A stretch of DNA of 64,000 nucleotides from Gigantopelta aegis (Eukaryota; Mollusca; Gastropoda; Neomphalida; Peltospiridae): contig NC_054702.1 in assembly GCF_016097555.1 (NCBI RefSeq), forward strand, positions 82,798,124 to 82,862,123, written 5' to 3'. The translations under genes were made by a program, and so were the position numbers. Positions 37,709-50,500 of this stretch are shown in pieces. The notes below the pieces were generated by a model that saw only the letters and a list, made by a program, of their open reading frames with translations, did no database searches and was not told where the DNA came from. Numbering within the stretch: position 1 is the first letter of the stretch; each line of letters starts with the position of its first letter.

Positions 37709-38550
37709 TCGTTTATTATCCTCTATGTACATTATATGGGGAATATTTTGTTTTAAAAATCTTGACAGTGATATTTCTACTCCATTAGAAAATTGATTAA
37801 CAACTACTGTTTAGTGTTTTAAAAATGTGTAGCAATCTCTGAAACCTGCTTTATAAATTGCTATTCAATACTGAACAAAATGTTTCCCTCGATATACCAC
37901 AGCCTATTTATAATAAGCAAGTTTCAAGCCATGTGTTATGTTAATATGCTACTTAAAACAAGTTGGGAGTTAGTGGACCACAACTGTTTACATTGTACGT
38001 TTCTACATTAGAGACTATAGCACTTTTATAAATATCAGTAGGCCTGTGCATTTTTTAAATGCACCTTTGCCTGTCTGGGAGTGGGTGCAACATATCCTTA
38101 AAAGGACATGCCCTTTGTCAGTCTCTTTCTCCTAGGATATTAATTTATACAAATACACTGCTAAACCTGTCTGGAGTACACCAATTTCACACTAAAAGTA
38201 CTACATATGCATGGGCTGGAATTGCCACAAAATAGTCTTCAATGTTAATAAGTTAGGGGCTTGCAAACTAAAAGCTCTCCACTATCAACTTCAATCTAAT
38301 AATTTCCACCATAAAACTATTTGTTAAAATAGCAGATAGTGCAGACATATTTCCAGATTCTGGTCAACCAATGGGAAGATGACTAATTTGTGGCTCCTTG
38401 TAAATGCATTTCACAATATTATATTGAATGAAACAATTTCCACGGTTTTAACATCAAACACGGTCTATGCCTAATAAAAGAATGCATAAAAAATCCTAGA
38501 TGTCTGTTGGAAGCACCAATATGATGGAACATGCAAACCCATAAAATTAC

Positions 38551-38566
38551 CCCCCCCCCCCCCCAT
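38551..38566. repeat. Poly-C tract
   Basis: Run of about 16 C; a similar run is at 39307-39322. Confidence 0.9.
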
Positions 38567-39574
38567 TGTATCATACATATTCTTTGAGAATTCTTTTTAT
38601 ACAAGTCTATTTTTGTAGAAGGTATCTCCCTGTTTCAATGTTACAAAGCCTTGTTTCACTTTATTGTAGTTTAATACAGATGGGTTACAGGTTTGTAGAT
38701 TAACCATTTTTACGGACTGAAACCTAGGGTCTGCCATGTGGGACAGGAAGAAAACGCCAGAGTCCATCACACCTTTGGCAAGTACTGTTCACCTGACCTG
38801 AACCACATCCCACCTCACAGTAAAAAAAAACAAAAAATGGTACCAGCAATTAAATTCTTTATTAGTGAGAATAGCAACATATTGCAACACAAAAATAGGT
38901 GAATGAATAACCATATACAACTGTGCACAATAAATATATATATATACTGATTTGGTTTTCCTCTGGTGTAAAGAAACTTATATTACATACAAAAGTGTGT
39001 TGTTCTATGCAAGACATTTATTCATTCATAAAATGAAATGAATGAATGTACAATTTTATTTTAAACAAAATATGTACTGGTAAGGAAAAAACATACAGGT
39101 ATACTTGATTCAGAAACAATTTAAAGTAGATCCATCCAAGATATACATGTCAATAGTGTTAACGAACAGGTAATCCACAATGGATCGAATATTATTTATC
39201 TACCATAGGTGTAAGTGGGTAGGCCAAGGGGGCACTGCCCACACACCCCAACATTGGAGAGTGCATTGGAACAGCCCAGTTGAAAAGCAAGTTAATATAT
39301 AATTACACCCCCCCCCCCCCCACCCGGTTGCTTTCATTTTCCATCAAAGAAGTCCATCATGATTTTTAATTAATTATTCAACCCCTGCAATTGCCCAGGT
39401 CAATCAGCAATGTCATGGACTATAGTTAGGGTGTTATACTTTTAATGTGATTAGATTAGTGACTGCTTCTGAAGAATAGTTGAATGGTCTTACAGGAATA
39501 AAAATAATGACAAAATAAAAATATACCCAAAAGTGTTGACTCCTAGTCTTCAGAGATCACCCGATACATTTTAT

Positions 39575-39700
39575 CATTAGCAGCAAGGGATCTTTTATGT
39601 GCACTTTGACACAGGCTTTTTGACATGAGTCACTGATTGGGACAAGGGAAAAAAAAATCTCATTCGGAGGATGGGTCCACTGAGGTGGTTAATTCTTATG
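39575..39700 (-). mobile_element. Degraded SINE fragment, type E-like
   Basis: ATTAGCAGCAAGGGATCTTT followed by GATTGGGACAAGGG and GGGTCCACTGAGGTGGTT, resembling the type E copy at 52.4-52.9 kb. Confidence 0.5.
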
Positions 39701-40489
39701 ACATAACGACCTCAGGAAATATTATGCCTGAACGTTAACCAAAATATGTTGACAGTGGTCCAAAAGCTGGATAGAAAACATGGTTCTATTGACTTGCATT
39801 ATGCACTGCATGCAAACCAAAACTTGTAAAAAAAACATGAAGTAAATAAAACATTATTTATGCCATAACTTGCTTAAATAAATAGCAGATTTCAGAACTT
39901 TATTCATAAAGACAATGAATGCAAAAAAAGTTGCAAATATTGTGTCATTAACACTATAAAAATATAGGCCCCCAAAAGTCTGAAAATATGACCATCACAG
40001 CATAAAATACTTATTAACGTTAATGTTAATCTATAGTTTATCAAAAATATTAAAATATTTTACATAAAATTATATGTATCACTGATTAAGTTATGAAACA
40101 AACAAAAAAAAAACCCTGGTGTCTTCGACAAATTACAGATCAGAAAATTATATGTATCACTTATTAAGTTATGAAATTAAAAAAAACCTGGTGTCCTTGA
40201 CAAATTACAGATCAGAAAATGATCTACCTAACAAAGCCATAAATGCTCTGTTAGTTCATCCAATTAATCCTATTTTTTCAGTGTTAAATTGCTTTTATAA
40301 CTTTTTTCTTAGACTTTTTCTTCTCAGCTAGTAAAACAACTTTTTTTTTTTTTTTTAAACTATAAATTATACAAAACTTTGTTTGACTTGGTGAGTCATA
40401 TCACTAATCTACTTAATAGCGTTTGTACTTTTTTCTTTCTTTTTAAAAAAAACTGCTTTTATACAACATGAAGAACAGTCCAGAAAGTT

Positions 40490-40496
40490 GTTTATT
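40490..40496 (-). terminator. Candidate SPRTN polyadenylation signal
   Basis: Reverse-strand AATAAA about 105 nt past the stop. Others occur further on, so the choice is tentative. Confidence 0.35.
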
Positions 40497-40600
40497 ATAA
40501 ACTAATTCCATCGTGTTCCAGGTTATCACATAACAGCAGTATTGGTGAAGAAACATGCAAACCCATATAATGGATAGAAAACTCCAAAACTTTACATCTG

Positions 40601-41517
40601 TTATTGCCAAGACAGACACTGGTCTAAGTGAGAGTTTATCTGTGAGTCTGGTATGCGTGTCTTACAAACTGGACATGGGTGTGCTGCTTCTACCATGGAA
40701 GGACCAGCCTTCCCTGGGCTCATCAACCTTCTGATATCCATATTCGATCCATAATTGTTTTCATTCTCTTTATTTTGTTTTATATTCTGTGTACTTTTGG
40801 TGGCATGAGTTTTATTGCCAGCATTTTTGGTTAGTGAAGACACTTTGAGTTTTTTTCTCAATGGTTTTATTTCAGAGGAATCATCTTCGCTGTCGGACAA
40901 TATCACAGCTATTGAGCTATTGGATTCAATTTTTCTTTTAGGTGCTTCTATTTCGATACCATTATTCAATGCAAATGATCCGAAACTGCTTTGAGAAGCT
41001 TCAGTTAATTTCTTTCTTTCAAGGGCAAGAAAGGAATTTCCATCTGCACTGGCACCCAATGTCTGACCGGAACCAGAAACATTCCAAGAAGACTGTTTAC
41101 AGGAATCACCATTTGTCTGGTTCATATCACTAATTTCTCCACTGGAAGAACCTGCATCGTCACTCACATCCATTGTATCCCAGATTGTCTGAATTCTCCC
41201 ATTATTAGTGGAAGACTTGGTAGATTTTGTTGCATTTTCTGTTACGTGACTTTTATTTGATATAGTGTGGATATTCACCAGTCCACTCTGTGGTTTAGGA
41301 ATCCATCTATTTGAAGTATTGCTTGATTTTGGTTTTGACGAGGCAGGCTTCAAATCAAAATCATCAGAAAACCAATCATCTAGACTGTTTGCACTGTCAT
41401 TATCACTGTCATTGGGTAATTTCTTAATTTTATGCTCTTTGTTTTTACCACCTGTTTTTGTTTTGCTGGAGCCTGACAAAAATGAGCGAATGTCAGTACC
41501 GTTCGAGTCTGCATCAT
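40601..41517 (-). CDS. SPRTN: SPRTN exon 6 (regulatory tail and UBZ4)
   Basis: 304 residues of mostly disordered, Ser/Asn/Asp-rich tail with acidic patches (DSDNDSANSLDDWFSDDFDL, LSDSEDDSSE), then the UBZ4 finger and stop. TAA occupies 40603-40601. Confidence 0.93.
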
Positions 41518-44500
41518 CTGAAAAAAAGAAATTATTTCATTCAATACTAAATTTTTGGGGATTGCTACGTCAATACCAGAGTATATCACAAGAATATCAT
41601 TAATAGTAGATCATCAATATATAGTTAAAGGGTCTTCCCTGAAAGAATCCCAATTATTACAACAAATTTGTTGAGTGCACATAAGCCTACATTAAATTCA
41701 TTTTAACCGAGGGTCATTCACAATTATCATCATTTCATAGACATAGAAACCATTGGTTGTTATTATGTGTAAATACTTTAAAATTTTGTTGTAAAAAATA
41801 TTGCTTGAAAAATAAACATTTTCAATGCACGTTTTTAGAAAGGGACAGGGAGGGAATATAATTAAAAATGAAAACTAGGACATGGTGACTAGGGATGGGA
41901 TGGTTCGGTTTTTTTTTTTCCGGTTTGATTTTTGTTTTTTGGTCCATGGTTCAATTTATTCACGATACAAGTACGCCAATTATCATACATACAATTTTAT
42001 AAACTATTTTAAGAGCAAGACATTTTATTTTTAATGGTCATTTGTAAAATAATTGTAAATATAAAATTATATCTTGACTAGAAAACAAAAATAGCATTTT
42101 TACCAGGCCATGTTAGCATGTTGGGTCTGGGATACATGGGCAATGTGTCCCGCAGGATTTGAGTTCAGAGTGTTGGCAAAATAATTTGGGGGCGAGAATG
42201 CTAGGGGGTCTGGGGATAGTCTCTTCTGTTTTTTGTTTTGTTTTGTTTTTTAAATTCAGTTGTCTTTAGATGCATTCTGGAGTACATGACACACCACCAT
42301 CCCTGTTTGATGGTCCTATATGAATTAATAAGAAAGAGATGCTCCGGCAATAAAAAGATTACATGTGGTAGGACACCATACCATAATACGACCTATCAAA
42401 GATGAGGATATAAAATTTAGGATATCATTTACATGGCCATGATGGGTTATGCAAAAACAAAATGGGTTACTTCAACTTGTTATTAAGTAACCCATAAATG
42501 ATTTATGTAAATTTTCAATTCTCAAGGGCCTGCATTCATTCATAATTTTTAGGAAAAATTAAACAGCATATATTTTCAGGTATTATTTTCTTGGACCATC
42601 TAATAAGTCAAATGTTTTTACCAAAAACAATGACAAAAACCTACATACATGTAACATACCATTTGTGTTTTTTGTTGCATTCTTTACCGACGATTCACCC
42701 TTAGATTTTTTCTTCTGTCCATATCCTTCTGGCTCCTTGACCTTAATATACGTCCCACCACATGACCGCTGGTGTTCTCCCCACCAAGGGTCTCTTGATG
42801 AAGGAGCCCGGTTCATAGATCGCTTCACATACCCAAAATAGGGACGTCTCTGTTGACACGGTCCATTACATCGCCACCAGTGTTGACGATAGCTATCCAC
42901 CTCATCATTAAAGGTATGATATATCTGTTAAATAGCAATCATGTCGGCTTTGCATTTTGTTTACAAATTAAATACATATAGAAACCACAAAACTAAATCT
43001 TAGTATTATAATAATACACTAGGAACCTGTCTCAGTTTCAAAATGTGTTACTCATGAATCTTTGAAATGAAAGAATTAATGTTTAATGACATCCCATCAC
43101 AAACATACACTTTGGCTTTTGGGTATTAAAGAAAGGTAAGTGTATGAACAAGCAGTAAAATAAACACATTAATAGTTTGTAATGATCCAAGGACTATTTT
43201 ATTAATACAAATAACAATGAACTAAGGTTTGTAGAAACATTTTCAATGACATGCTAATACTAATAAACATGAAATACACATGTTGCTGTAAAAACTTTGC
43301 AAACAAAACATATTTTAGTCATAACTAAAAAAAATAGATTACGGAAGCATTCTGAGAGTACTGCTAAAGCAATACCTGTCCCTTACAGGACCCAACAAGT
43401 TTTCATATCTCCTAAATTCAAGGGCTATACCTCAGTGAAAAGTGGGTAAATCACTATTAATGTTACACTTGATCAGTAACAGTATATGATAAAAGTTATA
43501 TACAAAATTTTATCTCAAAATTGCAAAACAAAAGTCTGGGAAAAACATTCTTCATATTTCCTAAGTTCAAGGGCCATAACTCCGTCAAAAATGGGTAAAT
43601 TACCATGAAAGTCAAACTTGATCTGTAACTATACATGATAAAGCTATACACAACATCTCAAGGCATTCTGAAAAAAAACACCATGTGGAAAACTATATGT
43701 CGGACAGACGGACGGACATACAGACAAACAGTCATACTAGATTCAAACATGGCCTCAAATATACTTTAAACAGACCACGTTTAAATATGGCCTCAACTGC
43801 AGACAAATATAGGTTTATCTTCACAATCAGAACAATTCAAATTGTAATTGTTTTAAATGTATTCACAAATAGAAATGTACTTATATTTTTTATTCACACA
43901 AAATTATTAGACCTTATTTTAGTTTTTAAACTCATCCACCAACCAAAAATACCCCCAATCACTCCACCTGATGACAGGGAACATGTTCCTAAAGACATCT
44001 AACCAACCTGACGAACAGTAACATTAAAAAAGAATTGAACTACAGTCTGATGCACTTGTTAATAATTGTTAGCCAGAACAAACAATGATGACTTACTGTA
44101 ATCTTTGTGCCACTTTCCTTGTTAATTCTGTGCATGTGTTTATGAAATTCTGGTCCATGCCCATCATGGTCCTAAAACAAACAAGAACAAAATTAAGTAC
44201 AACTGTGTACTGATTGTTTTAGTTTTTGCATATTAAGTTATTAAGTAGCGGCATTTTATAACATTAAACAATGGCAGTCCGTGACGTCTATTGATATTTC
44301 AACCTTATTTACAGAATTTATTCTGACACGGAATTGCTTGTTGAAACATGGAATACAATCCCAGATTCTAATAAAAAAGTGTATCCGTATCTTCATTTAA
44401 AAGATAAAGTTGGCTATTACATGGCAATAAATGCTATTTATTTATGATTATATCAAATTGTGATAACATTTGTTTGTACCCGGTATGTAAAATGTGTTTG

Positions 44501-47500
44501 TATTAATTATGTATGCATCATTGGTATTTACATTTTAGTTTCAATGCATTTAATGAAGACTAATTATGTTGAATTTTGTTATTACATTGTTTATTTCATT
44601 ATATGTAGGGTAATAATTATTAACACTTAATAGAGAGAAGGCCACAAGGGAGATTAGTGCACTACTATTTGTGTAACATTCTTTAAATAAAGATTATTAT
44701 TATTATTATTATCATTAAATCATATGCATGATATGCATTCAACATTTACTAAAACATGTCAATTGTGTATTAAATTTCAACATCTAATTAAGATAAAATG
44801 AAAACTATTAAAATATAAATTATATTTCCATGAAAAACAAAACAAACATCAAGTGATTTTCAATCTAGTATGTTAGACAGATTTCATTCCTGGACCAACT
44901 ACTTGTGTAGAATATTTTAAAAAACATACAGTGATAGCCTACTTAAAAGTATTTGGTATTGTTATTCACAACAAAAAAAAGAGGTGGATTTGAATAAATG
45001 GTCTTGGACTTCGTTCCTTTTCCACACTTGACCCAGACCTGAGTAACCAACATTTACACTAGATGATAATGAGACTAAGGAATAATGTAAAATAGAATAA
45101 TGCATCTTAATTCCAGCACTGAACATAAATGCCAACTCATGCCATTGCATTGCACTCATATTCCATCTATGTTTATTAGCCCTATAATTTAAGTGGTGGC
45201 AAGCATATGGCAAAACGATGTAAAAAAATATTATTAAAATAAAATGAGAGTGCTCTTCCTTGCACGGGTACTCGAGCCCTAAGGAATACCACTTTACTTT
45301 TAAAATATCAGTGTCCTATTCATGTATCTTTTTATTGTTAAAATAATATTAACATAGTAATTCCATTAAAATACAATATATGTGTATGCAAATGTGAAAG
45401 CTGGTGTGCAAACTCAAGAAAAGCATTCTTACTTTGTTGTTATCAGTCACAAATAGATAGGCATGGATCATTTCATGCTGAAAAACAAAAATTATATTCA
45501 GAACAATATTGAATCAACAATGATTAAGTTCTATTTTGTTTTTACATCAGAAAGACTACATTAAACAAAAATACTTATACTACAGGACCCATGAAGGTTA
45601 GGTCTAAGAAATGTATTAAATACATATTTTACAACACTGCACAAATATTTTACAACAAAGACAAGAGACACCTTAAAGTATAACCTATGGGGTCTATGGA
45701 ACTTGGGTTTATCTATACATAGTAACAACAAACATTTAGCTAAAATATATGATCAATTTTAAAAGTTTGCTAACTACAATAACAATAACTCAGTTACGTT
45801 AAAAGATATGATTTAACAAGAATACTGATGAGATACAAACAAACAAACAAAGTTCGTTTTGTTTAACAACAACACTAGAACACTTTGATTTATTAATCAT
45901 CAGCTGCTATTGGATGTCAAATGGTAAGATACAAAATTAGTTTTGTTTAACAACACTATTAGTGCACATTGATTTACTAATCATCAGTTATTTGATGTCA
46001 AACATTTGGTAATAAATGGTGAGATACATTATATGCCCATCAAAAGTAGGTCATGGTGATCTAGCTATGGTATGCAACACACCACCATCCCAAGTTGTAC
46101 TTATATGCAAGGTTTGATAATCATATATGAATTGATAGGGAGCATATTACCCGGACAAGGTGTTTTTCATATTAATGTGCAGTAATGCATAAAAAAATAG
46201 GTCATGGTGACCTAGTTATGGTATGCCACAACCTGCCATTCTAAGCTGTACTTGCATGCAAGGTTCAATGATCTTGTATGAATTGATAAGGAAGATACGG
46301 CCTGGACAACAATTTTTAGTAATGCGTAAAAAGTAGGTCACAGTGACCTAGTTATGGTATACGACACACTGCCATACCAAGTTGTACTTGCAGGCAAGAT
46401 TTAATGATCCAATATGAATTGATAAGAAAGATATAATGGCTTATTTACAAAACTGTGTAGGAGTAAACAGAAATGAATCAAATGAAATTCTTTATCAGAA
46501 CAAGGCCATGACAATACAGCTTAATCAGTAATATAATTATAAACTCTCTTATGACAGAACTAAAATACATACTACATGCAGACTAGAAAGTTGACAAACC
46601 ACCACATCACTTGAAAGAAGAAATGTTTTGATTATACTTAATGATATTCACCAACAGTGTTTCCACTAGATCTTTCCTAGGACGGAGACGGAGTAAAGGC
46701 AAGCTCAATCTGACGGAACACAATCCTCCTCTACCTTCATAGCAACACAGTCCTGCACACCTAGCAACAGAGGATAAACAATAAGACATGCATTTATTTA
46801 TATTTCCTGCAGTGATCTATTTTGCATTGACGATACTGATGTGCCATAAATGAAAATAACACATAAAGCCGATTTAAATATATCATAAATTTATGGGTTA
46901 TGATTTTACTGGGAGGGGTAAAAACTAAGACCAAGCTCTTGTCCCAGGCAAGTGGATATTTTTGAGGATGAATATAGAGTAAATTACACTAGTCACCCAG
47001 ACCAGATAATATATTTTTCAATATAACTTATGCAGTGTAAAGATTCCTTTTTTCAGGCCACCCACAAATGTTGTACAGAGCTCTGTCAATAACATGATTT
47101 CAACCAATAATGAGGGGACTAGTGACTTTCATGGGGACTACAAACTTTCTAGACAACTAATGTCCTAGAGACAGGCCATTGGAAAATATTTCTCTATTTC
47201 TACCCATAAGTTTAAGTAATCCAAGGTTATTAAACTTGCTGATAAGAAATATATCGATGTTCATTACAAATATAGCACAATAATAAAATAAGGTGAGAAA
47301 TTTTAAATAAAGAACAGAAAAGAAAGGAATGTTTGTTTAATGTCTCATTAAACACATATTACACTATTGGTATTTGATTTTAAATAAATAGAGCAAAACG
47401 ACAAATCTGCAAAAAAAAAAATCTTCTAAAGTAAATGTAAAAATATCAAGGGTAAATGTGTATCTCACACATTTGGCAACTAAAATATTTCATACTATAT

Positions 47501-50500
47501 ATATATACATATAGTCGAGCAACATTGTGTCGATACTCCACAGCACTTGTTTGCCTTGGACTATATTCAGGTTGTTTTTCAATGGCATGGTTTTTGCTGT
47601 GGACATTTTCTTAATTGCAGGAGTTGGAATCATACATTTTTTTATTTTAAGCCAATGAAAATTACTATGCTGTGAAAAATAGATTAATCTATTGTACTGC
47701 TGTGCACGTTCTGAACAAAGTTAATCATCTTTTAAAACTTCTATAAATTGAGAAATTAAAATCACTGTGGACATTAAAACAATCTAAATTTTGTTTTTAA
47801 CATTGAATTTATAAGAAAGTTATAATAACAAAATACAGCTACACAAAATGTTTTGTAGAAGAACAAATAAAAAATTCCACGCTTAATAAAGTATAGGAAT
47901 AATATTTGTTGTGCATTGGTTTGTGGCATCAAAGTTGTAGAGCTAAAACGTTTACGTCTCATAATTTTCCGTGACAATCCTTGCATCAATTTCAGATACA
48001 ACATGGTCACGGGCAGTTAACACCTCCTTAACAATGATGTTGTCTAGGTCATACCCAAATCTCTAGACTAGGTTGCCATAAGAAAGTCACCAAAAGCAGA
48101 AACAGTGGTGTCACTGAATACACACCGAGATCGATGCCTTCTTTGTCAATTAACAACTAGTTAACCTATCAAGACAAATAAATCCTACTTTCACCAGTCC
48201 ACAGTTTCAAAAAGCCACATGACTAGTTGCATTGTGTAACAATTGTCGTCTGCTTGCATTTTCTTTTATTAGCTCAGTAAGACCATTTTAGTAACTTGTT
48301 CAATGTTTTAGATAATTTCATTTGTATATCTTACACATGAACTGTTACAGTAATTACATGTACAAATCATGTTTTTACCGTCAGTTGTGGCAACTCTTTT
48401 GACGGTTGATCACATGCTCACAATACAAATAGGGCAATGATTTCAGATTGTGCAATTCATATCTACCTTTTTAAATATTTTACTTATTTTAACACTTAAT
48501 ATTAATATCGACACAGAGCAGGGCTCAAGCGACCGGGCGAAGTGAGCCGAAACGTCGCTCTGACCAGCCTGACTTCGCCGTGCTAGTCATCGTAAAGCGA
48601 GATCTGTGTCGCCTTTTTAAAAATAGCCATCACTTGCAATGTACACAATCACGGATGAATGGTGAAGAACTTGAAGAACATCTATTCATAGATAATAATC
48701 AAATGTGAAGTGTCTGAGAGTTTGAAGAGAGACTGGTGCCACAAAATCAAGCGACAGGCTCATAGACTGTCTAGCTCAGACAACATCTGTGTCTGGCACT
48801 AATAGTTGGCCAAAACATGCTACTGACTGTTGATGCGTATTATCAGGTGAATGTGCTAGAAATTGTATAAGGGTGGGGATCTAGACTATGATGAGTGCAT
48901 TTTTTTTGGAGGGGGTTGGGGTGGGGTGGGGAGTTTGGGTCATGCTCTACCGGAAAATTGATAAACAAAATATTCGTTTGGAGCAGACATTGTACATAGA
49001 CTTTGTCATAATGAATAACTTCAACATACAAAACAGATGTCGAAATTATAAAATATATAGTACAGACCAACCTCTTGAAGCGGCTTTTTAATGTATATGC
49101 ACTCATAATAAACAGTGACCTGTCCTACACACCCAGCGGCCACTTAAACTACATCCCCAATTCGCTAAAGTGCCTGTGTTAAGCAGTCACCATAAATTCT
49201 TTAAACATTTTTTTATTGTAAACAACAGTGACAAGGTGCAGCAGATAAGCAATTTTCACACCTTCACGGATACTAGTGCCCATTCAGTCTCACAATTCCA
49301 CAATGTATTAATTAAGAAACTGTGACAGGAACGCATTTAATTGCCTCTGGGTAATCTAAGCTTGACATTGTAGATTAATCTACTAGGACAATAATCTGCA
49401 TGGAGTAGGTATTGAATGAAATGAGAAGACAAACTTGTGAGAGAAAGAAGAAAGAAGTGTTTTATTTAACGACGCACTCAACACATTTTATTTACGGTTA
49501 TATGGCGTCAGACATATGGTTAAGGACCACACACATTTTTTTTAGAGGAAACCCGCTGTCGCCACATAGGCTACTCTTTTTTACGACAGGCAGCAAGGGA
49601 TCTTTTATTTGCGCTCCCCACAGGCAGGATAGCACAAACCATGGCCTTTGTTGAACCAGTTATGGATCACTGGTCGGTGCAAGTGGTTTACACCTACCCA
49701 TTGAGCCTTGCGGAGCACTCACTCAGGGTTTGGAGTCGGTATCTGGATTAAAAATCCCATGCCTCGACTGGGATCCGAACCCAGTACCTACCAGCCTGTA
49801 GACCGATGGCCTGCCACGACGCCACCGAGGCCGGTACTTGTGAGAGAATGAATTCTAAACGGTTAAATTAGTGCTTTTCAATTGCATTTCATTATTTCTA
49901 AAGAAGGTGACATGTGGAAAGGTGATTTAAAAAAAAAAAAAATATATATATCCATCAATTTGCATTACAAACTGTAAAAAAAAAAAAAAAAAAAAAAAAA
50001 ATACAGATGGTAAAAGTAGCATCTGTATTAAGATAACTTCTTTTTGTGTATTTTATTTTTTGGATTAAAAATTCAAGTCTCCCTGCTGTTAAAATCTTCA
50101 CCCTCCCTAAAGTTTGTGAGAGAAGTGACTTCGCTCTCTAATTTTGACCTCGCCAGAGGCCTGATAGAGACATTTTTCCATATAAACCAGGGCTTGAAAC
50201 TTGCCAAAACATATGGTGGCCCAAAAAATAATGGATGTTGGCAAATTATGGTAAGCGAACCAGAAACCATAAGCAAGATTTTAATGTGGAATAAATAGAT
50301 GCAATACGAATATTAATAGTGGCTAATATATTATAGATCTAAAGTAGATCGCTCAACTAATATCATATGGGCATCCAATGCCATCATATTTTAATATTAA
50401 AGTTGCCCAAACAGGGCATTGGTCGTACTTGGTGACTTGGCCACAGGCCGTTTTGAGCCCTGTAAATGTCTATGATGGGACCAAATAATATATCGACACA

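Larger units (their letters stand above)
34732..40600. other. Intergenic region between orphan ORF and SPRTN
   Basis: AT-rich. It contains decaying frames to about 35.2 kb, a CAGGG MITE, a full SINE, two striking hairpins and SINE fragments, but no conserved exon that I can identify. Confidence 0.55.

Noticed and set aside
41265..41603. 112-codon plus-strand open frame
   Set aside because: Antisense to the SPRTN exon 6 tail, whose frame and UBZ4 finger are well supported.
43685..44002. 105-codon plus-strand open frame in a SPRTN intron
   Set aside because: It begins in the dispersed repeat (GGACAGACGGACGG) and continues into AT-rich intron without protein-like conservation.
48521..48620. 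GC-rich stretch starting CAGGGCTCAAGCGACCGGGC as another hAT-like end
   Set aside because: No matching inverted terminus or duplication found nearby; could be a solo end, left unannotated.
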